Below are positions 55,589 to 64,000 of a DNA stretch of 64,000 bases, one piece after another. Origin of the DNA: Desulfobulbaceae bacterium. GTDB lineage: Bacteria; Desulfobacterota; Desulfobulbia; Desulfobulbales; Desulfocapsaceae. Under the pieces are notes generated by a model that saw only the letters and a list, made by a program, of their open reading frames with translations, did no database searches and was not told the DNA's origin. How positions within the stretch are numbered: position 1 is the first letter of the stretch; each line of letters starts with the position of its first letter. The translations under genes were made by a program, and so were the position numbers. The DNA is taken from contig WBUQ01000002.1 in NCBI GenBank assembly GCA_008933635.1, positions 1-64,000 of the forward strand, given 5' to 3'.

Positions 55589-56208
55589 GCCATCAACCTC
55601 TTTTCAAGGTTTTCAATAGCCGGCTGCACAAGAACCAGTTTTTTATGCAGAAGGATATCATACACGTTCAACCCGTCAGTGGGTAAGACCTTAAATCCAT
55701 TAACATTGCGGGCAGATTTAGTGAGATTCTCTGTAACGCCATCAGTGATTATGAGGCCATTCTCGATGTTCAATAGATTCATAATAGAAACAAAATTCTT
55801 TGTCTTTATTGCATCCATTGTAAAATCATCAAGGACAACCAGATTGCCTTCCTGAAACCGTGCACTCATGGCCATCGCCAAGGCTTGCTTTTTGACCTTC
55901 CTATTCAATTTAAAGCTGTAATCGCGCGGTTTAGGTCCAAATATTACCCCACCGCCACGCCACAATGGAGATCGCCGACTTCCAGCTCTCGCCCTACCGG
56001 TCCCCTTCTGTCTCCATGGTTTTGAACCACCTCCACTCACCTCAACACGTGTCTTGGTACATGCGGTACCAGCGCGCCGACCAGCCAACTGCATCCGAAC
56101 TACATCGTGGAGCAGGTATTCCTTTACCTCGAGATTGAAAATGCTGTCGCTTAACTGAGCTTCTCCAACCTTTTCGTTTTTTGTATTGATTACATCAATT
56201 GTTGACAT
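55585..56208 (-). CDS. rplD: 50S ribosomal protein L4
   Basis: 207 residues: [20 protein letters not shown] and [20 protein letters not shown] (the tunnel loop). L4 represses the S10 operon in some bacteria. Confidence 0.96.
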   Translation of the reverse strand: MSTIDVINTKNEKVGEAQLSDSIFNLEVKEYLLHDVVRMQLAGRRAGTACTKTRVEVSGGGSKPWRQKGTGRARAGSRRSPLWRGGGVIFGPKPRDYSFKLNRKVKKQALAMAMSARFQEGNLVVLDDFTMDAIKTKNFVSIMNLLNIENGLIITDGVTENLTKSARNVNGFKVLPTDGLNVYDILLHKKLVLVQPAIENLEKRLMA

Positions 56209-56243
56209 ATTTATCTCCTCGAACCTTAATGTTCCGTAAACAT

Positions 56244-56873
56244 TTACTTTGAAAAGATCTTCAAAAGGCCATTTTTAGCCCCCGGAACCGGTCCCTTCAA
56301 TAAAACGATGTTTTCTTCGGAGCGTACATCAACAACAACAACATTTTTTTTCAAAACAGTATTGTTGCCCATCCGACCGGGAAGTTTTTTTCCCTTTATA
56401 ACGCGACTCGGCCAAGCGCTGCATCCAATCGACCCAGGCGCCCTGTGAAATGTCGACCCATGCCCAGCTCCACCACCTCTGAAACCGTGCCGTTTCATTA
56501 CACCCTGAAAGCCATGCCCTTTGCTTACACCTTGGACATCAACACTCGCTCCGATCTGAAGCACTGCGTCTAGCGCGATCTCCTGGCCCGTCTCGTACTG
56601 ACTGGGATCCACCACTCTGAATTCACGAATATGATAGTATCCTGTGGCACCTGCTTTTTCGAAATGACCTGCCAAGGGCTTGTTTACACGCGAGGCTTTC
56701 TTCTCTCCAAACCCGATCTGAATAGCATTGTATCCGTCAGTTCCTTCAGTTTTTACCTGTAAAACCTTGCAAGGTCCTGCCTCAATGACAGTCACAGGAA
56801 TAACATTACCCATCTCATTGTAGATCCGGGTCATCCCAATTTTTTTCCCTAAAATACCCATTGTCTTTGGCAT
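56244..56873 (-). CDS. rplC: 50S ribosomal protein L3
   Basis: 209 residues: GILGKKIGMTRIYNEMGNVI and HGFRGGGAGHGSTFHRAPGS. It lies directly after rpsJ in the S10 order. Confidence 0.97.
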   Translation of the reverse strand: MPKTMGILGKKIGMTRIYNEMGNVIPVTVIEAGPCKVLQVKTEGTDGYNAIQIGFGEKKASRVNKPLAGHFEKAGATGYYHIREFRVVDPSQYETGQEIALDAVLQIGASVDVQGVSKGHGFQGVMKRHGFRGGGAGHGSTFHRAPGSIGCSAWPSRVIKGKKLPGRMGNNTVLKKNVVVVDVRSEENIVLLKGPVPGAKNGLLKIFSK

Positions 56874-56911
56874 AATGATTCCCGACGTTCTATTGCTCTT
56901 AATTCAGCCAA

Positions 56912-57229
56912 CTAGGGCAGCTTAATCTCGACATCGACTCCGGCAGACAACTCAAGTTTCATTAACAAATCAATGGTCTGCTGTGTTGGCTCGAGTATGT
57001 CCAGTAACCGACGATGAGTCCTCATCTCGAATTGCTCTCTGGATTTCTTATCCACATGGGGCGATCGGAGGACGCAAAACTTATTGATTGAAGTTGGCAA
57101 GGGAATCGGTCCTGCAACTGCAGACCCTGTCCTGCGCGCGGTTTCAACAATTTCCGAGGTAGATTGATCGAGCAGCTTATGATCATAAGCTTTCAAACGA
57201 ATTCGGATTTTCTCTGTAGGTATCATCAT
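56912..57229 (-). CDS. rpsJ: 30S ribosomal protein S10
   Basis: 105 residues: [20 protein letters not shown] and [20 protein letters not shown]. It starts 9 bases after tuf, so there is no room for a separate S10 leader; S10 genes must be read through from the str genes. ATG 57226 is an alternative start. Confidence 0.97.
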   Translation of the reverse strand: MMIPTEKIRIRLKAYDHKLLDQSTSEIVETARRTGSAVAGPIPLPTSINKFCVLRSPHVDKKSREQFEMRTHRRLLDILEPTQQTIDLLMKLELSAGVDVEIKLP

Positions 57230-57238
57230 GCACCCTTG

Positions 57239-58429
<1,191 letters not shown>

Positions 58430-58453
58430 GGTAATCCCTCAAGTATGTTTTAT

Positions 58454-60535
58454 TTAAATACCTCTGATTTTCTTTATTATTGCCTCTGCTTTCGCTTGAG
58501 GCACAGCATCATATTCAAGAAACCGCATCGTAAAATTCGCACGACCCTGTGTTGCTGAACGTAGCGCGGTCGAGTAACCAAACATTTCAGAAAGAGGAAC
58601 GTGAGCCTTTAACGTCTGATAGTGACTTGCAGTATCAACTCCGATAATTTTAGCCCGTTTGCTGTTCAGGTCCGAGATGACTTCCCCGACATAATCTTCT
58701 GGTGTCACGACCTCCAGATCCATTACCGGTTCGAGGAGCACAGGTTTTGCTTCTGCGGTCGCTCTTCGCATTGCCATCGAGGCAGAAATTCCAAAAGCCA
58801 TATCGGTTGATTCCTCCTCGTGATATGACCCATCGATGAGACTGACTTTAACGTCTGTCAATGGAAATCCAAGCAATGGTCCTGCATCGAGGCTATCTAC
58901 AATTCCCTTCTCAATTGCAGCCAGAAAATTGCTGGGTATCTGCTCTGCTGAAATTCTGTTGCAGAACTCGAAACCTCTGCCACGTTCGAGCGGTTCAACT
59001 TCTATCACAACGTGCCCGTACTGCCCTTTAGCTCCGGTCTGTTGATTGAATTTTCCTTCGGCCTTACTTACAGCTGTCAATGTTTCTTTATACGCAACCT
59101 GAGGCTTGCCGATATTAGCTGCAACTTTGAAATCATTCACAAGTCGGTCGACGATGATCTCGAGATGAAGCTCACCCATACCAGAAATGATCGTCTGCCC
59201 AGTCTCGCCGTCCACAGTTATCGTAAACGATGGATCTTCCAAAGCGATTTTTTTCAGTGTCTCTTCAAGCTTCTTTTCTTCGGCCTTGCTTTTCGGCTCG
59301 ATAGCTACCCCGATCACCGGGTCTGGAAAGTCCATGCTTTCAAGGACAACATGGTCGCCTTTCTCACATAACGTATCGCCTGTCGTTGTAAATTTCAGCC
59401 CAACTATCGCACCGATGTCACCTGCTTCAAGAGATGCAACCTCTTCTCTCTTGTTTGCATGCAATTTCAGAATCTTAGCTATCTTTTCCTGTTTCTGTTT
59501 TCGCGGGTTATACACTTTGTCGCCGACAGCAATCCGGCCAGAATACAGACGAACAAAGGCAAGGTTCTCAACAAACGCATCACTCATCAATTTGAAAACC
59601 AACCCGCAAAATTTACCTTTTGAATCAGTCTCTCTGGCAACAGTATTCCCATCCTGATCGACTCCTTCGACGGCCGGCACGTCAACAGGCGACGGCAAAT
59701 AACGCAGAATCGCATCAAGCAAAGGCTGGACACCCTTGTTTTTAAAAGCGCTTCCACATAAGACCGGCACAACCCTGAGGGCTAGTGTCGCCTTTCTCAA
59801 GGCAGCATATATGTCCGATTTAGATACCTGCGTATCTTCAACAAATTTTTCCATGACACCCTCATCGAAGTCGGCCAACTTCTCGATGAGTGCCATTCGT
59901 GCGGCCGTGAATTCATCTATGTATGCGGCAGGAATTTCTTTTTGTACCACATCCTGCCCAAGAGACTGCTCAGTGAAAAGCAGCATCTTCTCTTCAATGA
60001 GGTCGATAATTCCTTCGAACTCAATTTCCTTCCCAACAGGCAACTGCAAGGGAACTGCGCATGCTCCGAGCCTCTCTTCAATCATCGATACACATCGATT
60101 GAAGTCGGCCCCAATTCTGTCCATTTTGTTGACAAAGGCGATGCGGGGGATATGGTACTTATCCGCCTGCCTCCACACCGTCTCTGACTGTGGCTCCACA
60201 CCTCCAACAGCACAGAATACAGCAATCACTCCATCGAGAACCCTAAGACACCTCTCAACCTCAATGGTGAAGTCGACATGCCCAGGGGTATCAATGATAT
60301 TGACCTTGTGGTCCTTCCAAAAACAGGTTGTTGCAGCCGCGGTTATGGTAATTCCCCGCTCTTGTTCCTGTTCCATCCAGTCCATGACCGCAGTACCTTC
60401 ATGGACTTCCCCAATCTTATACGACTTACCGGTGTAATATAAGATACGTTCGGTAGTCGTCGTTTTTCCTGCGTCAATATGGGCCATAATGCCTATATTG
60501 CGCATATTAACCAGTTCTTCTTTGTGGGTTGCCAT
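58454..60535 (-). CDS. fusA: Elongation factor G
   Basis: 693 residues: [15 protein letters not shown] (P loop), [20 protein letters not shown] (switch II) and NKMDR, then domains III-V. GAGG precedes ATG 60535; an in-frame TTG lies one codon upstream. It drives translocation and, with RRF, recycling. Confidence 0.97.
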   Translation of the reverse strand: MATHKEELVNMRNIGIMAHIDAGKTTTTERILYYTGKSYKIGEVHEGTAVMDWMEQEQERGITITAAATTCFWKDHKVNIIDTPGHVDFTIEVERCLRVLDGVIAVFCAVGGVEPQSETVWRQADKYHIPRIAFVNKMDRIGADFNRCVSMIEERLGACAVPLQLPVGKEIEFEGIIDLIEEKMLLFTEQSLGQDVVQKEIPAAYIDEFTAARMALIEKLADFDEGVMEKFVEDTQVSKSDIYAALRKATLALRVVPVLCGSAFKNKGVQPLLDAILRYLPSPVDVPAVEGVDQDGNTVARETDSKGKFCGLVFKLMSDAFVENLAFVRLYSGRIAVGDKVYNPRKQKQEKIAKILKLHANKREEVASLEAGDIGAIVGLKFTTTGDTLCEKGDHVVLESMDFPDPVIGVAIEPKSKAEEKKLEETLKKIALEDPSFTITVDGETGQTIISGMGELHLEIIVDRLVNDFKVAANIGKPQVAYKETLTAVSKAEGKFNQQTGAKGQYGHVVIEVEPLERGRGFEFCNRISAEQIPSNFLAAIEKGIVDSLDAGPLLGFPLTDVKVSLIDGSYHEEESTDMAFGISASMAMRRATAEAKPVLLEPVMDLEVVTPEDYVGEVISDLNSKRAKIIGVDTASHYQTLKAHVPLSEMFGYSTALRSATQGRANFTMRFLEYDAVPQAKAEAIIKKIRGI

Positions 60536-60598
60536 CAACGTTCCTCAGAAAAACTCCTTTCGCCGCTGACGCGAACCCGCTTCACCTGATGCAGCTTG

Positions 60599-61072
60599 TT
60601 ACCATCTGTAATGCGCAAATGCTTTGTTGGCTTCGGCCATGCGATGAGTATCATCACGCTTCTTCACGGAAGCTCCGCGATTGTTATATGCATCGATGAT
60701 CTCAGCCGCCAGCTTTTCAGACATCGACTTTCCGGATCGCGATTTGGCATAATTGATAATCCAGCGAATTGCCAACGCATTACGCCTCGTCTGCCGAACT
60801 TCCATCGGCACCTGATAGGTAGCCCCACCTACACGGCGAGACTTTACCTCAACTTTCGGGCGGACTTTTTCCATAGCCTCTTCGAAAACAGTTAGGGCGT
60901 CCGCCTCCTGCACTTTCGCAGTCACTATGTCCATTGCGTCATAAAAAATCCTTTGAGCGACACTCTTCTTCCCACGCTCCATCAGACCATTGGTAAACTT
61001 ACTTACCAACATACTGCCAAAACGCTCATCAGCATCTATGGGCCGCCTCTCTGCTGTCTTTCTACGCGACAT
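60599..61072 (-). CDS. rpsG: 30S ribosomal protein S7
   Basis: 157 residues: [20 protein letters not shown] and [17 protein letters not shown]. The N-terminus ([19 protein letters not shown]) differs slightly from the usual MPRR form. It organises the head of the 30S subunit. Confidence 0.97.
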   Translation of the reverse strand: MSRRKTAERRPIDADERFGSMLVSKFTNGLMERGKKSVAQRIFYDAMDIVTAKVQEADALTVFEEAMEKVRPKVEVKSRRVGGATYQVPMEVRQTRRNALAIRWIINYAKSRSGKSMSEKLAAEIIDAYNNRGASVKKRDDTHRMAEANKAFAHYRW

Positions 61073-61101
61073 TCTTTCCTCTCTTTTTCAGCAACCAGCT
61101 A

Positions 61102-61473
61102 TCAGGAGGGCCTCTTCGCCCCATATTTAGAACGCCCTTGCCGTCTCGCGGTAACACCAAGCGTATCCAGAGTCCCGCGAATGATATGATATCGAACACC
61201 GGGCAAGTCCTTAACTCGACCTCCTCGTATCAAGACAACCGAGTGCTCCTGAAGATTATGCCCGATACCAGGGATATAGGAAGTAACCTCAATTCCATTG
61301 GTTAGCCTAACCCTTGCGACCTTACGAAGCGCTGAGTTAGGTTTCTTCGGGGTCGTTGTATACACACGTACACATACACCTCTTTTTTGAGGCGACCCTT
61401 TCAAGGCGGGGGTATTTGTCTTTTTGACAATCTTCTCCCTTCCCATCCTTACAAGTTGATTAATTGTCGGCAT
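61102..61473 (-). CDS. rpsL: 30S ribosomal protein S12
   Basis: 123 residues: [34 protein letters not shown] and [21 protein letters not shown]43 in TPKKPNS is the wild-type, streptomycin-sensitive residue. It is the first gene of the str group. Confidence 0.98.
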   Translation of the reverse strand: MPTINQLVRMGREKIVKKTNTPALKGSPQKRGVCVRVYTTTPKKPNSALRKVARVRLTNGIEVTSYIPGIGHNLQEHSVVLIRGGRVKDLPGVRYHIIRGTLDTLGVTARRQGRSKYGAKRPS

Positions 61474-61566
61474 TGTAGCTACAGCTCCTGTTTTACAATC
61501 CTTTTCTTCTTTATCCGACTATCGGCATGCTCCTATTCAAAATAAATCGCAGCACGAAAGCAGAAT

Positions 61567-61595
61567 TTATTACTCCAACTCCTTGAAACTGTCAA
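61567..61595 (-). promoter_or_regulatory. Predicted promoter of the str/S10 genes
   Basis: On the minus strand, consensus TTGACA (61590-61595), a 17-bp spacer and TAATAA (61567-61572, 3/6), about 95 bases before rpsL. A CAAGAC/GTCTTG hairpin (61593-61611) overlaps the -35. It lies in the 149-base gap between rpoC and rpsL. Confidence 0.5.
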
Positions 61596-61622
61596 GACGA
61601 AAAAAGTCTTGCACTGCTGGAA

Positions 61623-64000
61623 TTATTGTTCAACAGCGTTCCCTTTCAACCCAGTTCCTGCGGATATCAGGCGCCCCATTATGACATTTTCCTTCAATCC
61701 GGCAAGTTCATCAATTCTGCCTGCCATGGCAGCATTTGTCAGAACTTTTGTCGTCTCCTGGAAAGAAGCCGCAGAAATGAAACTTTCCGTCGACAGAGAT
61801 GCCTTCGTCACACCCAGCAACATCGGTTCTGCAACTGGCGGTGTCTGTCCTGCAGCAATTAAGCGATCACGTTCGTCTTCAAATTTCCACCATTCAACCT
61901 GCTCGCCAATCATGAATCGCGATTCTCCGGCGGCAGTAATCTGTACTCTCCGGAGCATTTGTCGTACAATGACCTCAATGTGCTTATCATTGATTTTGAC
62001 ACCTTGTAACCGGTACACTTCCTGGATTTCATTTACGAGAAATTTTGCCAATTCTTTGACACCAAGAACCCTGAGGATATCATTAGGAACGACCGTTCCT
62101 TCCATCAGCGGTTCTCCCGCCTGAACATAATCACCCTCATGGACAATAATGTGTTTGGCCTTGGGTACAAGGTACTCTTGGGGTTCACCATACTCTGGAG
62201 TTATCAGAACTCTTCTTTTCCCTTTCAGCTCTTTTCCAAAGCTGACCCGACCATCAATTTCCGATATAATCGCTGGCTCTTTCGGTTTTCGGACCTCAAA
62301 CAGTTCTGCAACCCGAGGCAAACCGCCTGTGATATCTTTCGTTTTTGAGGTCTCACGCGGAATTTTACCAACAACCGTTCCCGGCTTGATGACATCGCCT
62401 TCATTGACGGAAATTATTGAACCAACGGGGAGACTGTAACGGGCATAAGCTTCAGAATCTGGAAGTTTGAGGGTCTTACCCTTATCACCTTTCACAGAAA
62501 TGCGAGGATTGAGTTGTGCGCTACCAGCGGAGTGAATAATGACCATTGAAGACTTGCCAGTAACAGCGTCAACTTTTTCCTGCATGGTAATACCTTCAAA
62601 GATATCACCATATTTAATAGTCCCGCCAACCTCAGCGACGATTGGAATGGTGTAGGCATCCCAGTCGGCAAGTATTGTGCCTGCATCAACCTCTGCCCCT
62701 TCTTCAACCGCAATCTGAGCACCATAGTTGACTTTGAACCGTTCACGCTCACGACCGAGTTCATCCATGATAGAAATCTCGGCATTTCGATTCATTACAA
62801 TTTTTATACCTTCTGCATTCTCGACAAAATGCAGATTCTTGAACCCGACTTTCCCTCCTCGCTGCGTCTTCAGTTCTGCCTGTTCTACAGATCGACGCGC
62901 TGTACCGCCGATATGAAATGTCCGCATGGTCAACTGGGTTCCAGGTTCGCCAATTGACTGCGCGGCAATGACGCCGATAGCCTCTCCAATATTGACCATA
63001 TGGCCACGACCGAGGTCCCGGCCATAGCAAGCCGCACAGACACCACGACGGGATCGGCAGGACAGTACCGATCTGATCATGACCCGATCTATGCCTGCCT
63101 CTTCGATCAGTCGAACCTTTTCTTCGGTAATTTCCTTTCCAGCTTCAACCAGGATCTCGTCAGTATAGGGATCACAGACATCCTCAAGCGCGACGCGACC
63201 GAGAATACGATCACCAAGCGGAACGATGATTTCACCACCATCAAGGAGAGGTTCAGCGACAATACCATCTAGAGTCTGGCAATCACGTTCAACAATTGTA
63301 GACTCCTGAGCGACGTCAACCAGGCGTCTGGTCAGGTAACCGGAGTTGGCGGTCTTAAGGGCGGTGTCGGCAAGACCCTTTCGGGCGCCGTGAGTTGAGA
63401 TGAAATACTCAAGCACGCCCAAACCTTCCCGGAAATTGGCCTTGATCGGTGTTTCAATGATCGCACCGGATGGCTTTGCCATGAGGCCACGCATACCTGC
63501 CAGCTGTCGGATCTGATCCCTTGAACCACGAGCCCCGGAATCGGCCATGATGAAGATCGAATTAAAGCTCGGGGATTCAACGAGATTATTGTCCTTATCA
63601 CGGAAATAATCGACCTTGATCTCGTTCATCATTTCATTGGCGACATCCTCAGTGACCTTTGACCAGATATCGACGACCTTGTTGTATTTCTCGCCGGAAG
63701 TAATCAGACCGTCGGTATATTGCTGTTCGACATCCAATACATCCTTTTCGGCCTTTTCAATGAAGTCCTCCTTGCTCAGAGGGATTTTCATGTCATTTAT
63801 GCAAATCGAAATCCCTGCTTTCGTAGCGTATTCGTAGCCAATATCCTTGAGACGATCAGCCACGATAACGGTATCCTTGGTGCCAGCGTTCCGGTAGGTG
63901 TAATCTATCAACTGGGCCAGCGCCTTCTTGCTGAGAACCCGGTTAACTTCCTTGAATGGCACGCTTGCCGGCAACAATTGACCGAGGATGATCCTTCCCA
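61623..64000 (-). CDS. rpoC: RNA polymerase beta' subunit, C-terminal part (start outside window)
   Basis: The frame is open to the right edge, so the N-terminal half (zinc 1, active-site NADFDGD) is outside. Visible are the bridge-helix and trigger-loop region ([39 protein letters not shown]), the second zinc site ([17 protein letters not shown]) and [20 protein letters not shown]. The C-terminus is normal ([14 protein letters not shown]). It is the upstream neighbour of rpsL. Confidence 0.98.
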   Translation of the reverse strand, partial: GRIILGQLLPASVPFKEVNRVLSKKALAQLIDYTYRNAGTKDTVIVADRLKDIGYEYATKAGISICINDMKIPLSKEDFIEKAEKDVLDVEQQYTDGLITSGEKYNKVVDIWSKVTEDVANEMMNEIKVDYFRDKDNNLVESPSFNSIFIMADSGARGSRDQIRQLAGMRGLMAKPSGAIIETPIKANFREGLGVLEYFISTHGARKGLADTALKTANSGYLTRRLVDVAQESTIVERDCQTLDGIVAEPLLDGGEIIVPLGDRILGRVALEDVCDPYTDEILVEAGKEITEEKVRLIEEAGIDRVMIRSVLSCRSRRGVCAACYGRDLGRGHMVNIGEAIGVIAAQSIGEPGTQLTMRTFHIGGTARRSVEQAELKTQRGGKVGFKNLHFVENAEGIKIVMNRNAEISIMDELGRERERFKVNYGAQIAVEEGAEVDAGTILADWDAYTIPIVAEVGGTIKYGDIFEGITMQEKVDAVTGKSSMVIIHSAGSAQLNPRISVKGDKGKTLKLPDSEAYARYSLPVGSIISVNEGDVIKPGTVVGKIPRETSKTKDITGGLPRVAELFEVRKPKEPAIISEIDGRVSFGKELKGKRRVLITPEYGEPQEYLVPKAKHIIVHEGDYVQAGEPLMEGTVVPNDILRVLGVKELAKFLVNEIQEVYRLQGVKINDKHIEVIVRQMLRRVQITAAGESRFMIGEQVEWWKFEDERDRLIAAGQTPPVAEPMLLGVTKASLSTESFISAASFQETTKVLTNAAMAGRIDELAGLKENVIMGRLISAGTGLKGNAVEQ

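Noticed and set aside
61593-61611. Terminator between rpoC and rpsL
   Set aside because: The stem is only 6 bp, its T-run is in the loop and not after the stem, and it overlaps a better promoter match.

Overview
The window looks like chromosome from a Gram-negative, high-GC deltaproteobacterium-like organism (Desulfobacterota, possibly Desulfobulbaceae). This is inferred from gene content and order: an LPS-export permease of the LptF/LptG type, an RseP site-2 protease, the non-mevalonate enzymes Dxr and IspG, a CooC-like nickel ATPase, a lone cobalamin-binding radical SAM protein, and the order rpsB-tsf-pyrH-frr-uppS-cdsA-dxr-rseP. No species assignment is possible from the sequence alone. 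There are no insertion sequences, integrases, CRISPR arrays or prophage genes.

Layout: 1-3.1 kb is the end of a chemotaxis cluster (cheB cut by the left edge, cheD, an HDOD protein, a CheY-like receiver, a CheX-like phosphatase). 3.2-5.6 kb is an operon of two DUF1538 membrane proteins, a PII-like protein and a CBS-pair protein. 5.7-9.6 kb holds an NtrC-type response regulator with its own promoter and a coupled short ORF, a rhomboid protease and a MoeA-like protein. 9.7-15.1 kb (minus) has a CooC-like ATPase with a three-repeat cysteine protein, then a kinase/phosphatase/FHA signalling set. 15.1-19.7 kb is loosely packed: a small unknown gene, a MerA-like flavoprotein, a B12-radical SAM protein and tRNA-Arg(CCT) with its own terminator. 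19.7-23.4 kb (minus) has two ADP-glucose pyrophosphorylase paralogues and a DHH phosphoesterase. 24.1-26.6 kb (plus) has an LPS-export permease coupled to two unknown genes, one an HgdC/BadF-type ATPase.

26.7-40.9 kb is minus-strand housekeeping: an FKBP isomerase, then a tightly packed run transcribed in the order rpsB, tsf, pyrH, frr, uppS, cdsA, dxr, rseP, tsaB, ispG, proS, rel/spo, smr. It joins translation, ribosome recycling, isoprenoid and phospholipid synthesis, envelope stress and (p)ppGpp signalling. 41.1-64 kb (minus) is the rpoC/str/S10/spc/alpha cluster from the end of rpoC to rplQ, in near-canonical order but with no adk between secY and map. A near-perfect 16-bp-stem terminator closes it.

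Points most worth following: the HgdC-like ATPase with its internally duplicated partner tied to lipopolysaccharide export; the DUF1538/PII/CBS operon; the 72-residue triple CX2CGX7(H/D)XC protein next to the CooC-like ATPase; a Rel/Spo protein whose hydrolase motif is destroyed while its synthetase motifs are intact; and five TTG start codons in the ribosomal cluster, all in 30S-subunit genes. Base composition also falls sharply from the left part of the window (68% GC in one counted line) to the ribosomal cluster (35% in one counted line).
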